64,000 nt of DNA from SHAN690 sp040221375 (lineage in GTDB: Bacteria > Bacteroidota > Bacteroidia > Flavobacteriales_G > Salibacteraceae): positions 1 to 64,000 of the forward strand of contig JAVKEP010000056.1 in assembly GCA_040221375.1 (NCBI GenBank), read 5' to 3'. Below the pieces are notes generated by a model. The model was not told where the DNA came from and did not search any database. It saw nothing but the letters and a program-made list of their open reading frames with translations. The first letter of the stretch is position 1; each line of letters starts with the position of its first letter. Below are positions 18,115 through 27,170 of this stretch, piece after piece. Made by a program: the position numbers and the translations under genes.

Positions 18115-18681
18115 GTGAAGCTAAAACATCTTTGGAAAGATCCGCTGTATCAATTTCTCCTAAAGGCATTGGTACTCTATGCCGCATGGTATGTGCTGTA
18201 CGAACGATGGCTGCATCCCATTGGCAGCCTAGATCGAATGGTCATACGATCCCTCGAACAGGCGTCCTATTTTTTATTGGAATTACTGGGTTTCTCGACA
18301 TTGGCAGAAAGTCACGTGGAGAACATCCGCACGATTGGTATCGACGGAACGCACGGATTATGGATCGGTGATCCTTGCAATGGACTGACACTGTTCGCAT
18401 TGTTTACTGGTTTTGTGATTGCCTTTCCCGGGCCGCTGAAGAAAAAACTTTGGTTCGTGCCCCTCGGAATCCTTGCGATTCATGTCCTTAATGTAATCCG
18501 TATTGTCGCGTTGTCGCTGATCATCTACTACTTCCCAGATCCAGAAGTATTGGACTTCAACCACACCTATACCTTTACAATGATCGTGTACGGCTTCGTC
18601 TTCTTTTTGTGGTACGTATGGTCGAGTAAACTGGCGGGCATGGACTTTTTAAAGAAAGATAAAGATGACCGCGAGGCGTAG
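18115..18681 (+). CDS. Exosortase (XrtX-like archaeosortase/exosortase family protein)
   Basis: A 188-residue multi-spanning membrane protein with about six hydrophobic segments and the full exosortase catalytic set: C88 in GDPCNGL, R129 in NVIRI, and H150 in FNHTY. It is short, as Bacteroidota exosortases are. It would cleave the PID-CTERM tail of substrates in the inner membrane and transfer them to an acceptor. I chose the GTG at 18115 because the first ATG (residue 42) would remove the conserved first helix. It overlaps the partner gene by 17 bases. Assignment to XrtX rather than XrtF rests on the adjacent PID-CTERM gene and the type of partner, and is moderate. Confidence 0.85.
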   Translation: MKLKHLWKDPLYQFLLKALVLYAAWYVLYERWLHPIGSLDRMVIRSLEQASYFLLELLGFSTLAESHVENIRTIGIDGTHGLWIGDPCNGLTLFALFTGFVIAFPGPLKKKLWFVPLGILAIHVLNVIRIVALSLIIYYFPDPEVLDFNHTYTFTMIVYGFVFFLWYVWSSKLAGMDFLKKDKDDREA

Positions 18682-19129
18682 AATAAGCATTCTTCTTTCG
18701 GTGGTCGGGGTGATCATTCTTGGATTCTACCGCGAATTCATTTTTGTGCACATCAACGAGCAACTTTTTGCGCTTTGGTATGATGAACCTTCGCGGGCTT
18801 CAGATATGATTCCGTTCTTGAAGTCGACCGATTACTATACGCTGTACTATTCGAAATGGGCATTGACCGTTCTGTTCGCAAGCCTCTTTTATGTTTCGGT
18901 TGGTGGGGTGCTCAAACTAATTTTCCAAACGACCTACTGGAAAGAATTGGGTATCGTCTACGCGTTTCTTTTTGGCGTTGCAGGCATTGCCCTCGGTATT
19001 GGATATCTATCAAACAACATTGATGACACATACACAGTGGCGCGTTTCTTCATGGGCATCGCCCAATCCCCTATTCTTCTTATGCTGATGATTCCTGCCA
19101 TCCTGCTGAGGAACCACGCGACCGCATAG
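18665..19129 (+). CDS. Exosortase-associated four-helix membrane protein
   Basis: The 154 residues contain four predicted membrane helices (about 8-24, 63-85, 91-113, 128-147). The first is followed by FYREFIFVHINEQL, a segment I associate with the membrane protein encoded next to XrtX-type exosortases. It lacks the RAFE-type motif of the exosortase F partner. The gene overlaps the exosortase by 17 bases, so the two are translationally linked and probably form a complex. Its biochemical role is not known; it may help recognise substrate or supply the acceptor. Confidence 0.7.
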   Translation: MTARRRISILLSVVGVIILGFYREFIFVHINEQLFALWYDEPSRASDMIPFLKSTDYYTLYYSKWALTVLFASLFYVSVGGVLKLIFQTTYWKELGIVYAFLFGVAGIALGIGYLSNNIDDTYTVARFFMGIAQSPILLMLMIPAILLRNHATA

Positions 19130-19246
19130 CTCTGTAGAGCAATTCTTTCGCAACCGCCAATTTTGACCACAGGGCGAGGGAGTCAACCGTTTAACGAAAA
19201 AGGACAACGCCAACGCGCATTTCTTCGTTTCTTCGCTTCGTAATAA

Positions 19247-20836
19247 ATGGACTACATGAATATTGTGATTTACAGCATCATAGCCATTGGCTATTTCGTC
19301 GGATTCTACTTTCTTTTCCCGAAGGCCAACAGAAAGTCGTGGGAGGCGCTCATTCCAGGCTATAATTTTTTCGTTCTCACCCGCATCATTGAGAAACCCT
19401 GGTGGTGGATTCTTTTTTTAATCCTACCCGGTGTGAACATTCTCATGCTTATGGTGATGAATTCTAACTTGGCCTCTGTCTTCGGAAAGTTGGACAAGCA
19501 ATCGCAGGTCTTCGCTATATTCTTACCGTTTATCGCCTTTCCGCTTTGGGGCAAACAAGACAAGTTGCCGTACGTAGGTCCGATCGATCGAAAGAAGTTC
19601 CCGAAGTCTTGGGCACGTGAATGGGGAGATGCAATCGTTTTTGCTGTTGTAGCTGCCAGTATCATCCGTACGTATTTTCTTGAAGCATTTACGATTCCAA
19701 CGAGCTCCATGGAAAAATCATTGCTCATTGGTGACTACCTTTTCGTGAGCAAAATGGCCTACGGCCCGAAAGTTCCTCAAACTCCACTGAGCTTCCCTTT
19801 TGCGCATCACAGCCTGCCTTTCACAGAAACACCGAGCTACTTCAACTGGATGAATCTGGACTACTATCGCTTGCCTGGATTTGGAGAGGTTGAACGCAAC
19901 GACATTGTCGTTTTCAATTATCCTGAAGGAGATACCGTCTTACTAGCATATCAAAGCAACCGTAGCTATAACCAAGTAGTGCGCGACTATATGAACGAAT
20001 TGCGCAAACGAGATATTCAAATGGGGCAAGCTCCTAAGTCCTTTGACCAATACAACAAAGACGCGCGCAAGTTGCTCAAAGACAACATGGAATACACGGT
20101 ACGACCCGTAGATAAGCGTGAGCATTACATCAAGCGCTGCGTAGCGATTCCAGGCGATAAAATCTTGGTGCAAGACGCCCAGCTCTACATCAACGACGAG
20201 ATGGCCTTTATCCCACCGGAGTCACAATTTAAGTATGTCGTTGAGAAAAACGGATTTCTGAACAAGCGTATTCTCAAGGATCGGTTCGACGTGAACTATC
20301 AAGACTCTGATGCACGTGTAGCAGAGAGCCAAAAAGGCTTTCGCATTCCATTGACCCTTGATGCTGCCACTGAGCTGGAGTCGCTTGATGGCGTTAAAAG
20401 TGTGACGTTGGACGTAACTCCGAAATCACACGACCCCATCTACTCCATCTTCCCAAATTCGCCTGCATACGATTGGTCTGTTGATTACTGGGGCCCTTTG
20501 ACCGTTCCCGGGAAGGGCGAAACTGTAGAACTCAATCTGCGCAACCTTCCTTTTTACGAACGGATCATTTCAGTTTATGAAGGCCACGAACTTAAGATCA
20601 AGGATGGTAACATCTTTATCGACGGTTCTGAAGCGAACTCGTACACATTTGCCATGAATTACTACTTCATGATGGGCGATAACCGTCATAATTCGGCCGA
20701 TTCGCGCTACTGGGGTTTTGTACCTGAGGATCACATCGTAGGGAAGGCAGCATTCATTTGGTTGTCCATGGACCCAGAATTGGATCTACTTGATGGCCGC
20801 ATCCGATTCTCACGTATGTTCTCGATTCCTGAATAA
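19247..20836 (+). CDS. lepB: Signal peptidase I with N-terminal membrane extension
   Basis: A 529-residue LepB of the long Bacteroidota form. An N-terminal region with three membrane helices (about 5-24, 52-72, 87-101) precedes the peptidase. The catalytic serine is S154 in PTSSMEKSL, the general-base lysine K296 in YIKRCVAIPGD, and box E is GDNRHNSADSRYWG. It removes signal peptides from secreted proteins, including all T9SS cargoes here. It is 117 bases after the exosortase partner and six bases before a WbqC gene. Its closeness to an exosortase is suggestive, because exosortase substrates need both enzymes, but lepB followed by wbqC is common in this phylum. Confidence 0.95.
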   Translation: MDYMNIVIYSIIAIGYFVGFYFLFPKANRKSWEALIPGYNFFVLTRIIEKPWWWILFLILPGVNILMLMVMNSNLASVFGKLDKQSQVFAIFLPFIAFPLWGKQDKLPYVGPIDRKKFPKSWAREWGDAIVFAVVAASIIRTYFLEAFTIPTSSMEKSLLIGDYLFVSKMAYGPKVPQTPLSFPFAHHSLPFTETPSYFNWMNLDYYRLPGFGEVERNDIVVFNYPEGDTVLLAYQSNRSYNQVVRDYMNELRKRDIQMGQAPKSFDQYNKDARKLLKDNMEYTVRPVDKREHYIKRCVAIPGDKILVQDAQLYINDEMAFIPPESQFKYVVEKNGFLNKRILKDRFDVNYQDSDARVAESQKGFRIPLTLDAATELESLDGVKSVTLDVTPKSHDPIYSIFPNSPAYDWSVDYWGPLTVPGKGETVELNLRNLPFYERIISVYEGHELKIKDGNIFIDGSEANSYTFAMNYYFMMGDNRHNSADSRYWGFVPEDHIVGKAAFIWLSMDPELDLLDGRIRFSRMFSIPE

Positions 20837-20842
20837 TCGCTC

Positions 20843-21433
20843 ATGGCGCTATTTCCAATCGTCTACGCAGGAAATCTTAGCTATTATCGATCGCTCATTC
20901 AAAACGATGAAGTCGTTTTCGAAGCGCACGAACATTTTCCGAAACAAACCTATCGGAACCGAATGGAAGTTCTCGGTCCCAATGGCTTGCAAAAGCTGGT
21001 TATTCCAACGGTAAAGACCGGATCGCGCCGAACGATGAATACGGTTAACATCAGTTATTCGGAAAATTGGCAAAAGGATCATTGGAAAAGCTTAGAGGCC
21101 GCCTACCGGAGGTCGCCATACTTTGAATTCTATGAAGACAACTTTCAGCCTTTTTACATTGAGAAGATCGAATCGTTGATGGAATTCAACCTAAGTCTGC
21201 ATCAAACGATTTGTAGTTTGCTTTCAATCGAAGTCGACCACAGAATGACAAGTAACTACGAGCAAAAAGTTGCCGTCGACCTGCGACATTTCTCATTTCA
21301 GGAAGCTTTTCCTCCGGTTCCGTATTTGCAAGTCTTTAGCGATCGGCACCCATTCACTCCGAACCTGAGTATATTGGATGCACTGTTCAATCTCGGCCCC
21401 CAGACCCTCTCCCTCTTACGTCAGAATACGTAG
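20843..21433 (+). CDS. WbqC-like family protein (second copy)
   Basis: A 196-residue WbqC relative. It opens PIVYAGNLSYYRSL rather than the canonical QPYFLPYIGYFQL, but keeps the NRMEVLGPNG and LVIPTV segments and the YFEFYEDNFQPFY block. It is six bases after lepB, so they share a transcript; this pairing recurs in Bacteroidota. The function is not established. The 3' end overlaps the convergent methyltransferase-like gene by 13 bases. Confidence 0.8.
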   Translation: MALFPIVYAGNLSYYRSLIQNDEVVFEAHEHFPKQTYRNRMEVLGPNGLQKLVIPTVKTGSRRTMNTVNISYSENWQKDHWKSLEAAYRRSPYFEFYEDNFQPFYIEKIESLMEFNLSLHQTICSLLSIEVDHRMTSNYEQKVAVDLRHFSFQEAFPPVPYLQVFSDRHPFTPNLSILDALFNLGPQTLSLLRQNT

Positions 21434-21855
21434 GGTATCAAAGCGTAGGAGTTTGCCATATAAGCATAGTAATCTTCACCATAGTGCTTGATCAGTAAGC
21501 GTTCTTCATGCCGCAATTTCATCAACTGATTAAAAAGAAGAACGACAAACACTGCCAATCCAGCTTCTTCGAATCGATCAACTGCCAAGGTTCCACAGAC
21601 CAAGAGCACCGCTGTATACATCGGATGTCGGATCAGTTGGTACGGACCACTCTTTAGGAGTTTACCGTCTTTTCTAGGCTCGGGAAACACCGAAAGTTTT
21701 TCCCACTTCATGGTAATGATTGCCCAAAGCCCTAGTGCAATCCCCCCTATTTCTATTAACAAGCCAAGCATGGAATGCGCCCAAATCGGACCTGTTACAA
21801 TGAAAAAGGCAATGCATGCAAACTGAACAATAACCAATACTAAGGATCGAGACAT
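21421..21855 (-). CDS. Isoprenylcysteine methyltransferase-like (ICMT/PEMT) membrane protein
   Basis: A 144-residue membrane protein starting at the ATG at 21855 (a longer frame to 21969 would run into the facing gene). It has N-terminal helices near 4-24 and 30-48 and the family core GPYQLIRHPMYTAVLL (about 83-98), then EERLLIKHYGEDYYAY, the typical C-terminal SAM-binding segment. Bacterial members methylate small lipids or unknown thiol/carboxyl substrates. No prenylated protein substrate is expected in bacteria, so the target is unknown. Confidence 0.8.
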   Translation of the reverse strand: MSRSLVLVIVQFACIAFFIVTGPIWAHSMLGLLIEIGGIALGLWAIITMKWEKLSVFPEPRKDGKLLKSGPYQLIRHPMYTAVLLVCGTLAVDRFEEAGLAVFVVLLFNQLMKLRHEERLLIKHYGEDYYAYMANSYALIPYVF

Positions 21856-21967
21856 GCGGCAAAGAAAGCGACTCTGACTGTACTTGGCATTAAAGGCCCG
21901 TAACTCAACATTAACCGAAGGCATCACCAGGAAGACAATGCTCCCTTTCTTGTTGCCCGTGATTTCC

Positions 21968-23287
21968 ATGAATGCTTACTTTGGTCCAAACCAAGAATTC
22001 GTGAAAGATAGACGCACATTCATCAAGCAAGTTTCGGCCTTGAGCGCAGGAGTTTGGGCCTGGCCACTGATCGATCAGGGTTATGCGGCAGATGCTGCTG
22101 ACGTTATGAAAGACCTACAACTTACGCCACCCTCAGAGCTTGCGTCGAACGAAGATTTTTGGAGCTGGGTGAGGCACAATTACACGGCATCTTCCAACCT
22201 CATCAATTTAAACAACGGCGGGGTGTCGCCTCACCCGAAGGTGGTCCAAGACGCCGTCACTCGTTTTACCGCACTGAGTAATGAAGCTCCGTCCTACTAT
22301 ATGTGGAGGGTGTTCGAAAAAGGTCGAGAATCCATCCGTGAAAAACTTGCCGAGGTAGCCGGGGTTAATGCCGAAGAAATCGCCATAAATCGGAACACAA
22401 CCGAAGCTTTGGACACCATGATTTTTGGCTTAGACATGGATAAGGGCGACGAATTTGTGACGAGCAACTTTGTGTATCCCAACATGGATCAAGCTTGGAA
22501 GCAGCGAGAACTAAGAGAAGGCTTGGTTCGCAGGGTCGCCAAATTGCCCATGCCGAGCACAAATACCGCGGCAATGGTAAAGGCCTACACGGATCAATTC
22601 ACTCCAAAAACCAAGGTTGTTTTGATCGAGCATGTAGTGAACTGGACCGGACAGGCATTGCCCGTAGCTGCCATCGCGGCTGAGGCAAAAAAACGCGGTA
22701 TTCTGGTCATGGTAGATGGTGCGCACAGCTTTGCCCATCTCGTATTCCGTATCCCTGACCTAAACTGTGATTTTTTCGGAACGAGCTTGCACAAATGGCT
22801 ATGTGCTCCCTTTGGCACGGGCATGCTTTGGATGAAAAAGGAGTATATTGCCAAGCATTGGGCTTTATTCCCCGGACCGGAGCCAAGTTCAGACGACATC
22901 CGAAAATTTGAACATCAGGGAACACGGGATGTGCCTGCAGAATTGGCCATTGGTCAAGCCATCGACTTTCATTTAAGCATCGGTGCCGAACGGAAGTTTG
23001 AGCGACTCCACTACCTCAAGCAATACTGGGTCAACGCCGTGAAGCAGCGGCCGGGCATACAATTTTGGTGTCCAGAAGAATCGCAATTCAGCGGAGCATT
23101 GACCACGTTTGGAATCGAAGGAATGACCGGACCCGACATCCATAATTTCCTTTGGAAAGAAGCTAGGATTCACACCACTCCAATCTCGCACGAAGGCGTA
23201 GAGGGCGTACGTGTTACGCCCAACGTCTACACATCGATTGGTGACCTCGACAAACTGATTGCCACTGTTCTGAAATTGGAGGCTTAA
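21968..23287 (+). CDS. Tat-exported class V aminotransferase-fold PLP enzyme
   Basis: A 439-residue fold-type I PLP enzyme of the class V / isopenicillin-N-epimerase-like group. PLP binding is visible as D250 in VDGAHSF and the Schiff-base lysine K276 in SLHKWLCAPFG. The N-terminus has DRRTFIKQVSALSAGVWAW (residues 14-32), a twin-arginine signal with hydrophobic core. The start is the ATG at 21968; an upstream ATG at 21884 would bury the Tat motif. A cofactor-loaded enzyme folded before export fits the Tat route. The substrate is unknown. The stop overlaps the CotH gene by four bases (TTAA). Confidence 0.82.
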   Translation: MNAYFGPNQEFVKDRRTFIKQVSALSAGVWAWPLIDQGYAADAADVMKDLQLTPPSELASNEDFWSWVRHNYTASSNLINLNNGGVSPHPKVVQDAVTRFTALSNEAPSYYMWRVFEKGRESIREKLAEVAGVNAEEIAINRNTTEALDTMIFGLDMDKGDEFVTSNFVYPNMDQAWKQRELREGLVRRVAKLPMPSTNTAAMVKAYTDQFTPKTKVVLIEHVVNWTGQALPVAAIAAEAKKRGILVMVDGAHSFAHLVFRIPDLNCDFFGTSLHKWLCAPFGTGMLWMKKEYIAKHWALFPGPEPSSDDIRKFEHQGTRDVPAELAIGQAIDFHLSIGAERKFERLHYLKQYWVNAVKQRPGIQFWCPEESQFSGALTTFGIEGMTGPDIHNFLWKEARIHTTPISHEGVEGVRVTPNVYTSIGDLDKLIATVLKLEA

Positions 23288-24792
23288 GGGATCAGCACTT
23301 TAAAAGAGCTATTGCCATCTGCATACTGCATATCCGCAATGATAAATCCTGGCGGCAAGAAGATTTGATGCCGCTCTCTTTGGGCCATGTTTCCCAATGT
23401 GCTTCGGTGGATGATCGAGCCTGTTAGGTCATAAAACGTCATTTCAACGTCTCGCAGCACTTGGCTTTCACTCCAAAGCGTCAATACTCCATCGCCCACG
23501 GTATGCCTCAAGCTCACCTCGTTATCAACCGGCTCATTCACTGCAAACGGGTAGTCCAGTTGCTCCAAGGCAGACTCGTAGCGGGTTTGGATGTAGGGTT
23601 TGATTCCGTACTTCACATGAGCGCCCCATGCCGCCGTTGTGCTTAAGGCGTAGGCCTCAGAATCAAAACCGTAGTCAAGTGGGTAATACGAGTCGTTTAG
23701 AACCGCTGCCTCGTTTTGTTCGTGCAATGCGTCGATCAGCGGAAATATAATCTCAGGTTTGAAGGCGCCGTTCAGTAAAAACCACAAATTCTCAGTGTAT
23801 TGGGCCCTGTATTCGGGAACATCGAGCACCCTCCAAAACATCGGTCGATCTTCTGAAGTACTTCCCCAATCGTACAAACTCCTGTCTCCCCAATCGATGC
23901 CAAACCAATCGATGCCGAATGTATTGTCCGGGTCGTACATGATGGGCTCAAAAAGCCCCGTAGCATCATTGTGGTAGAGGTAGTAATTGTTTTTATTGAA
24001 CGAATAGCCGTCCCAATGCCCTGTTAATGCTTCTACCGCTAAGTATCTCAATAAATGATCAACGTCAAGCACGGCTTCAATTTCCTCCTTGAAGGCCTCA
24101 TCCGTAGGAACATTGAGTTTTTCGATCAAGGCGATCAAATCCGAACGATCGTTTGCCGCTTCATTGGTCTTGAGCTCAAAGACATCATTGTTCCAGACGT
24201 CATCCGTTGAGCGCAATGAGGCGCCGTACAAGCACTTATAGAGATTTCCGGACTTAGTTCCAAAGCGGATCTTCATGAAATCATCATCGATCTGCTCGAA
24301 GTTTACATACAATCCACGGTACTCGCCGTTGATATAGAGCTCTACATTATTGATTCTCGGCGCTGCACCGCCCATGTCACGCATCAACAAGTAAGAAAGC
24401 CGTTCACGAAGCAAAGACGGGTCATTATGCGAACCTTTTAAGTTGAGCTTTTCAATGCCTTGCAGTTCCGGGCCACCAAATTTTTCGAGGTGGATCTTGA
24501 ATGACTTTTTATCCGCATACCTCGACGTATTGCCCCGCAGTCGAATGCCGACGCTGTCTGATTCGAACGTGGCGCCCAGCATTCCTTCAAAGCGCAACGA
24601 AGCGAGGAGGTAATCGTCGTTTTGGAGGTTTTCTTCGGCCAGCAACCAAGTCAAATCCGCAGGTTCCATGGTGACTTTCAACCTAGGGATCACCTCTTGG
24701 GGGTACACCATGCCCCAATCAGGATTGCTCACTTGAGCATAGCATGAAAGTGAGATTATGCAAGTCAGGAGGACACCCAGCGCTCGAATCAT
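23284..24792 (-). CDS. CotH kinase-like secreted protein with T9SS-type C-terminus
   Basis: The 502 residues begin with a signal peptide (MIRALGV..., cleavage near CYA-Q, residue 20), which fixes the start at 24792. The CotH core is clear: GIRLRGNTSRYADKKSFKI, NLKGSHNDPSLLRERLSY, INGEYRGLYVNFEQID, and AVEALTGHWDGYSFNKNNYYLY, followed by PIMYDPDNTFG with the DxD-like acidic cluster. CotH proteins are atypical kinases that phosphorylate secreted proteins. The last ~75 residues resemble a T9SS type A sorting domain (VEMTFYDLTGSII...FKVLIP). It would act at the surface or outside the cell. Confidence 0.85.
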   Translation of the reverse strand: MIRALGVLLTCIISLSCYAQVSNPDWGMVYPQEVIPRLKVTMEPADLTWLLAEENLQNDDYLLASLRFEGMLGATFESDSVGIRLRGNTSRYADKKSFKIHLEKFGGPELQGIEKLNLKGSHNDPSLLRERLSYLLMRDMGGAAPRINNVELYINGEYRGLYVNFEQIDDDFMKIRFGTKSGNLYKCLYGASLRSTDDVWNNDVFELKTNEAANDRSDLIALIEKLNVPTDEAFKEEIEAVLDVDHLLRYLAVEALTGHWDGYSFNKNNYYLYHNDATGLFEPIMYDPDNTFGIDWFGIDWGDRSLYDWGSTSEDRPMFWRVLDVPEYRAQYTENLWFLLNGAFKPEIIFPLIDALHEQNEAAVLNDSYYPLDYGFDSEAYALSTTAAWGAHVKYGIKPYIQTRYESALEQLDYPFAVNEPVDNEVSLRHTVGDGVLTLWSESQVLRDVEMTFYDLTGSIIHRSTLGNMAQRERHQIFLPPGFIIADMQYADGNSSFKVLIP

Positions 24793-24838
24793 GGACGTTT
24801 GTATTCGGCTTGCCGAACTAGGCTTTGTTGGATGCAAT

Positions 24839-25327
24839 TCAGTCCGCATCCCGCGTAAGCTCAATCGATATGGCATCGCCGTTGTTTGAAATATGACTGA
24901 GGTAGACCATTTCTTGATCGGACGGGAGCTCACCTACTGCTTCATCTCCGAAGAACAAGTTCCAGCTCAATCCATCTATATCAAGTGTGTATTGATGAGC
25001 AATGGTAAGTTGTTCAGTATAATCAGACACTTTCCATCGTACCAAATCATCGAAGTCAGCAAAGGCATAACAGTCGCCCGTGTCTGCCAAGAGTGCATAA
25101 TCTCGCTTCATCATGCGTTGATCGAAGGTGATGGTTCCATAAATACTCCCTGCCTCATCGTAATATTCTCCCCTTTCGTCGCATGCATTCAATAAGATGC
25201 CGGTGTATCCGGTCACGGTCCAATCGCCCACGAGATCTCGTTTGGCTTGGGACTTTTTGCAGCCGAAAAAAGCAATCGGTAAGGTGAGAACTAACGCGAG
25301 TAAAACAGTTGATTTCGACTGGCTCAT
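24839..25327 (-). CDS. Lipocalin-like lipoprotein of unknown function
   Basis: A 162-residue protein with a lipoprotein signal: hydrophobic residues 8-21 and a lipobox ending AFFGC (C23), followed by KK. The mature part has LVGDWTVTGYTG, the opening strand often seen in lipocalin-like Bacteroidota lipoproteins, and alternating beta-type segments. The gene lies 46 bases upstream of the CotH gene on the same strand and is probably co-transcribed. No specific role can be assigned. Confidence 0.7.
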   Translation of the reverse strand: MSQSKSTVLLALVLTLPIAFFGCKKSQAKRDLVGDWTVTGYTGILLNACDERGEYYDEAGSIYGTITFDQRMMKRDYALLADTGDCYAFADFDDLVRWKVSDYTEQLTIAHQYTLDIDGLSWNLFFGDEAVGELPSDQEMVYLSHISNNGDAISIELTRDAD

Positions 25328-25439
25328 AGGAATGTGCGATAAAGGATCGAAGATAATGCTGTACTTATCAACGTCCTAAGTTGATGACAATTTAAACATC
25401 TTTGAAGCAGAATCCGTTTTCTATTCCTAAACACAGACC

Positions 25440-27074
25440 ATGTCGCAGAAGAAACAAAACCTCGAATTCAATAAGAACGAAGACCACATGAAGCTGCTTA
25501 TCGCAGAACTGAAGCGGAAACTTGAGGCAGTGTATATGGGCGGCGGCGAAAAGAGGATTGAAAAGCACCATGCGAAAGGAAAGCTTACCGCCCGGGAAAG
25601 GGTTGCGGGCCTGTTGGATGCGGATAAACCAAAAATTGAAGTCGGCGCGTTTGCTGGCGACGGGATGTACGAAGAGCACGGTGGATGTCCGAGCGGCGGT
25701 GTGGTAGTCTTTCTGGGATACATCGGTGGAAAGGTTTGCGTCGTCGTTGCGAACGATGCTACGGTAAAGGCGGGGGCGTGGTTTCCGATCACCGGTAAAA
25801 AGAACCTCCGGGCCCAGGAAATTGCAATGGACAACTACATTCCTATCATCTACCTTGTAGATAGTGCGGGAGTATTTCTCCCGATGCAGGACGAGATTTT
25901 TCCTGACAAGGAGCATTTTGGGCGGATTTTTCGAAACAATGCTGTCATGAGCAGCCGTGGGATCAATCAAATTTCGGCGATCATGGGCAGCTGCGTAGCG
26001 GGAGGAGCCTACCTGCCTATTATGAGCGATGAGGCGATGATCGTTGACAAAACCGGTAGCATTTTTCTCGCAGGTTCGTACCTCGTTCGAGCGGCTGTTG
26101 GAGAAGACGTAGACAATGAAACCTTAGGTGGAGCTTCTACCCATTGCGAAATTTCGGGTGTTACGGATTACAAGTGCAAAGATGATGAAGACTGCCTCCA
26201 GCAGATCAAACGCATCGTTGACAAAATTGGTGGGAAGTCACGCGTGCCGTTTGATCGAAAAGAGCCGAAGCAACCCAAGCTTGATCCAAAAGAGATTTAC
26301 GGCATTTTCTCGAAGCAGAATTACGATACAAAAGAGATCATCAAACGCATGGTTGACGACTCTGAAATCGAGGAATACAAAGCGTTGTACGGTAAAAGCA
26401 TCGTCACTTGCTACGCGAGGATCGATGGATGGGCCGTGGGCATAGTCGCCAACCAAAGAACCGTAGTAAAAAGCAAGAAAGGCGAAATGCAATTCGGGGG
26501 GGTCATCTATTCGGACAGCGCTGACAAAGCAGCGCGATTCATCATGAATTGCAATCAAAAAAACATCCCCTTGGTCTTTTTGCAGGACGTCACAGGTTTT
26601 ATGGTAGGTTCACGTTCTGAACACGGCGGCATCATCAAGGACGGCGCGAAAATGGTCAACGCAATGAGCAATTCCGTTGTACCTAAGTTCACCTTTATCC
26701 TGGGAAACAGCTATGGAGCGGGAAACTACGCCATGTGCGGTAAGGCCTATGATCCGCGATTGATCTATGCCTGGCCATCGGCTAACCTCGCCGTTATGAG
26801 CGGAAAGAGTGCGGCGAATACATTGCTCCAAATCGAAGTTGCGTCGTTGAAGTCGAAAGGCTTAAAGATTACGGACGAAGACCAGAAATCTTTGCTGGAC
26901 AAGATCACAAAAAGATATACCGAGCAAACCTCTCCGTACTACGCAGCGGCGCGCCTCTGGGTGGATGGCATCATCGACCCGCTCGACACCAGGACGGTCA
27001 TCAGCACAGGAATTGAGATGGCGAGTCATGAACAAAACGTACAACCTTACAACGTGGGAGTGATTCAGACATAG
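25440..27074 (+). CDS. Acyl-CoA carboxylase carboxyltransferase (beta) subunit
   Basis: A 544-residue crotonase-superfamily carboxyltransferase. KHHAKGKLTARERV near 42-55, the oxyanion-hole glycines SCVAGGAYLPIMSDEA near 183-198, and the second-domain GNSYGAGNYAMCG and DPRLIYAWPSANLAVM are all present. It moves carboxyl from biotin to an acyl-CoA. The length and motifs fit the methylcrotonyl/propionyl/geranyl-CoA carboxylase beta group better than acetyl-CoA carboxylase; leucine breakdown or propionate metabolism is likely. The biotin subunit is not in the window. Confidence 0.9.
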   Translation: MSQKKQNLEFNKNEDHMKLLIAELKRKLEAVYMGGGEKRIEKHHAKGKLTARERVAGLLDADKPKIEVGAFAGDGMYEEHGGCPSGGVVVFLGYIGGKVCVVVANDATVKAGAWFPITGKKNLRAQEIAMDNYIPIIYLVDSAGVFLPMQDEIFPDKEHFGRIFRNNAVMSSRGINQISAIMGSCVAGGAYLPIMSDEAMIVDKTGSIFLAGSYLVRAAVGEDVDNETLGGASTHCEISGVTDYKCKDDEDCLQQIKRIVDKIGGKSRVPFDRKEPKQPKLDPKEIYGIFSKQNYDTKEIIKRMVDDSEIEEYKALYGKSIVTCYARIDGWAVGIVANQRTVVKSKKGEMQFGGVIYSDSADKAARFIMNCNQKNIPLVFLQDVTGFMVGSRSEHGGIIKDGAKMVNAMSNSVVPKFTFILGNSYGAGNYAMCGKAYDPRLIYAWPSANLAVMSGKSAANTLLQIEVASLKSKGLKITDEDQKSLLDKITKRYTEQTSPYYAAARLWVDGIIDPLDTRTVISTGIEMASHEQNVQPYNVGVIQT

Positions 27075-27170
27075 GTCCGTGCAAACAAACGTGAAAGCAC
27101 GTTAAATTAAATTAAGTCGGCAATGTCTCTGAGTTGTTCGTGTTTGTAAGAAAATCAAATTCCTTGCGCT

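Noticed and set aside
25392..25970. Minus-strand open frame opposite the acyl-CoA carboxylase gene
   Set aside because: It is the antisense of a strongly conserved gene with no motif of its own; a by-product of codon use.
27088..27103. Perfect AACGTG/CACGTT hairpin with AAAG loop after the carboxylase gene
   Set aside because: It is followed by AAATTAAATTAA, not a T run, so it does not qualify as an intrinsic terminator; it may be a regulator site but there is no support.
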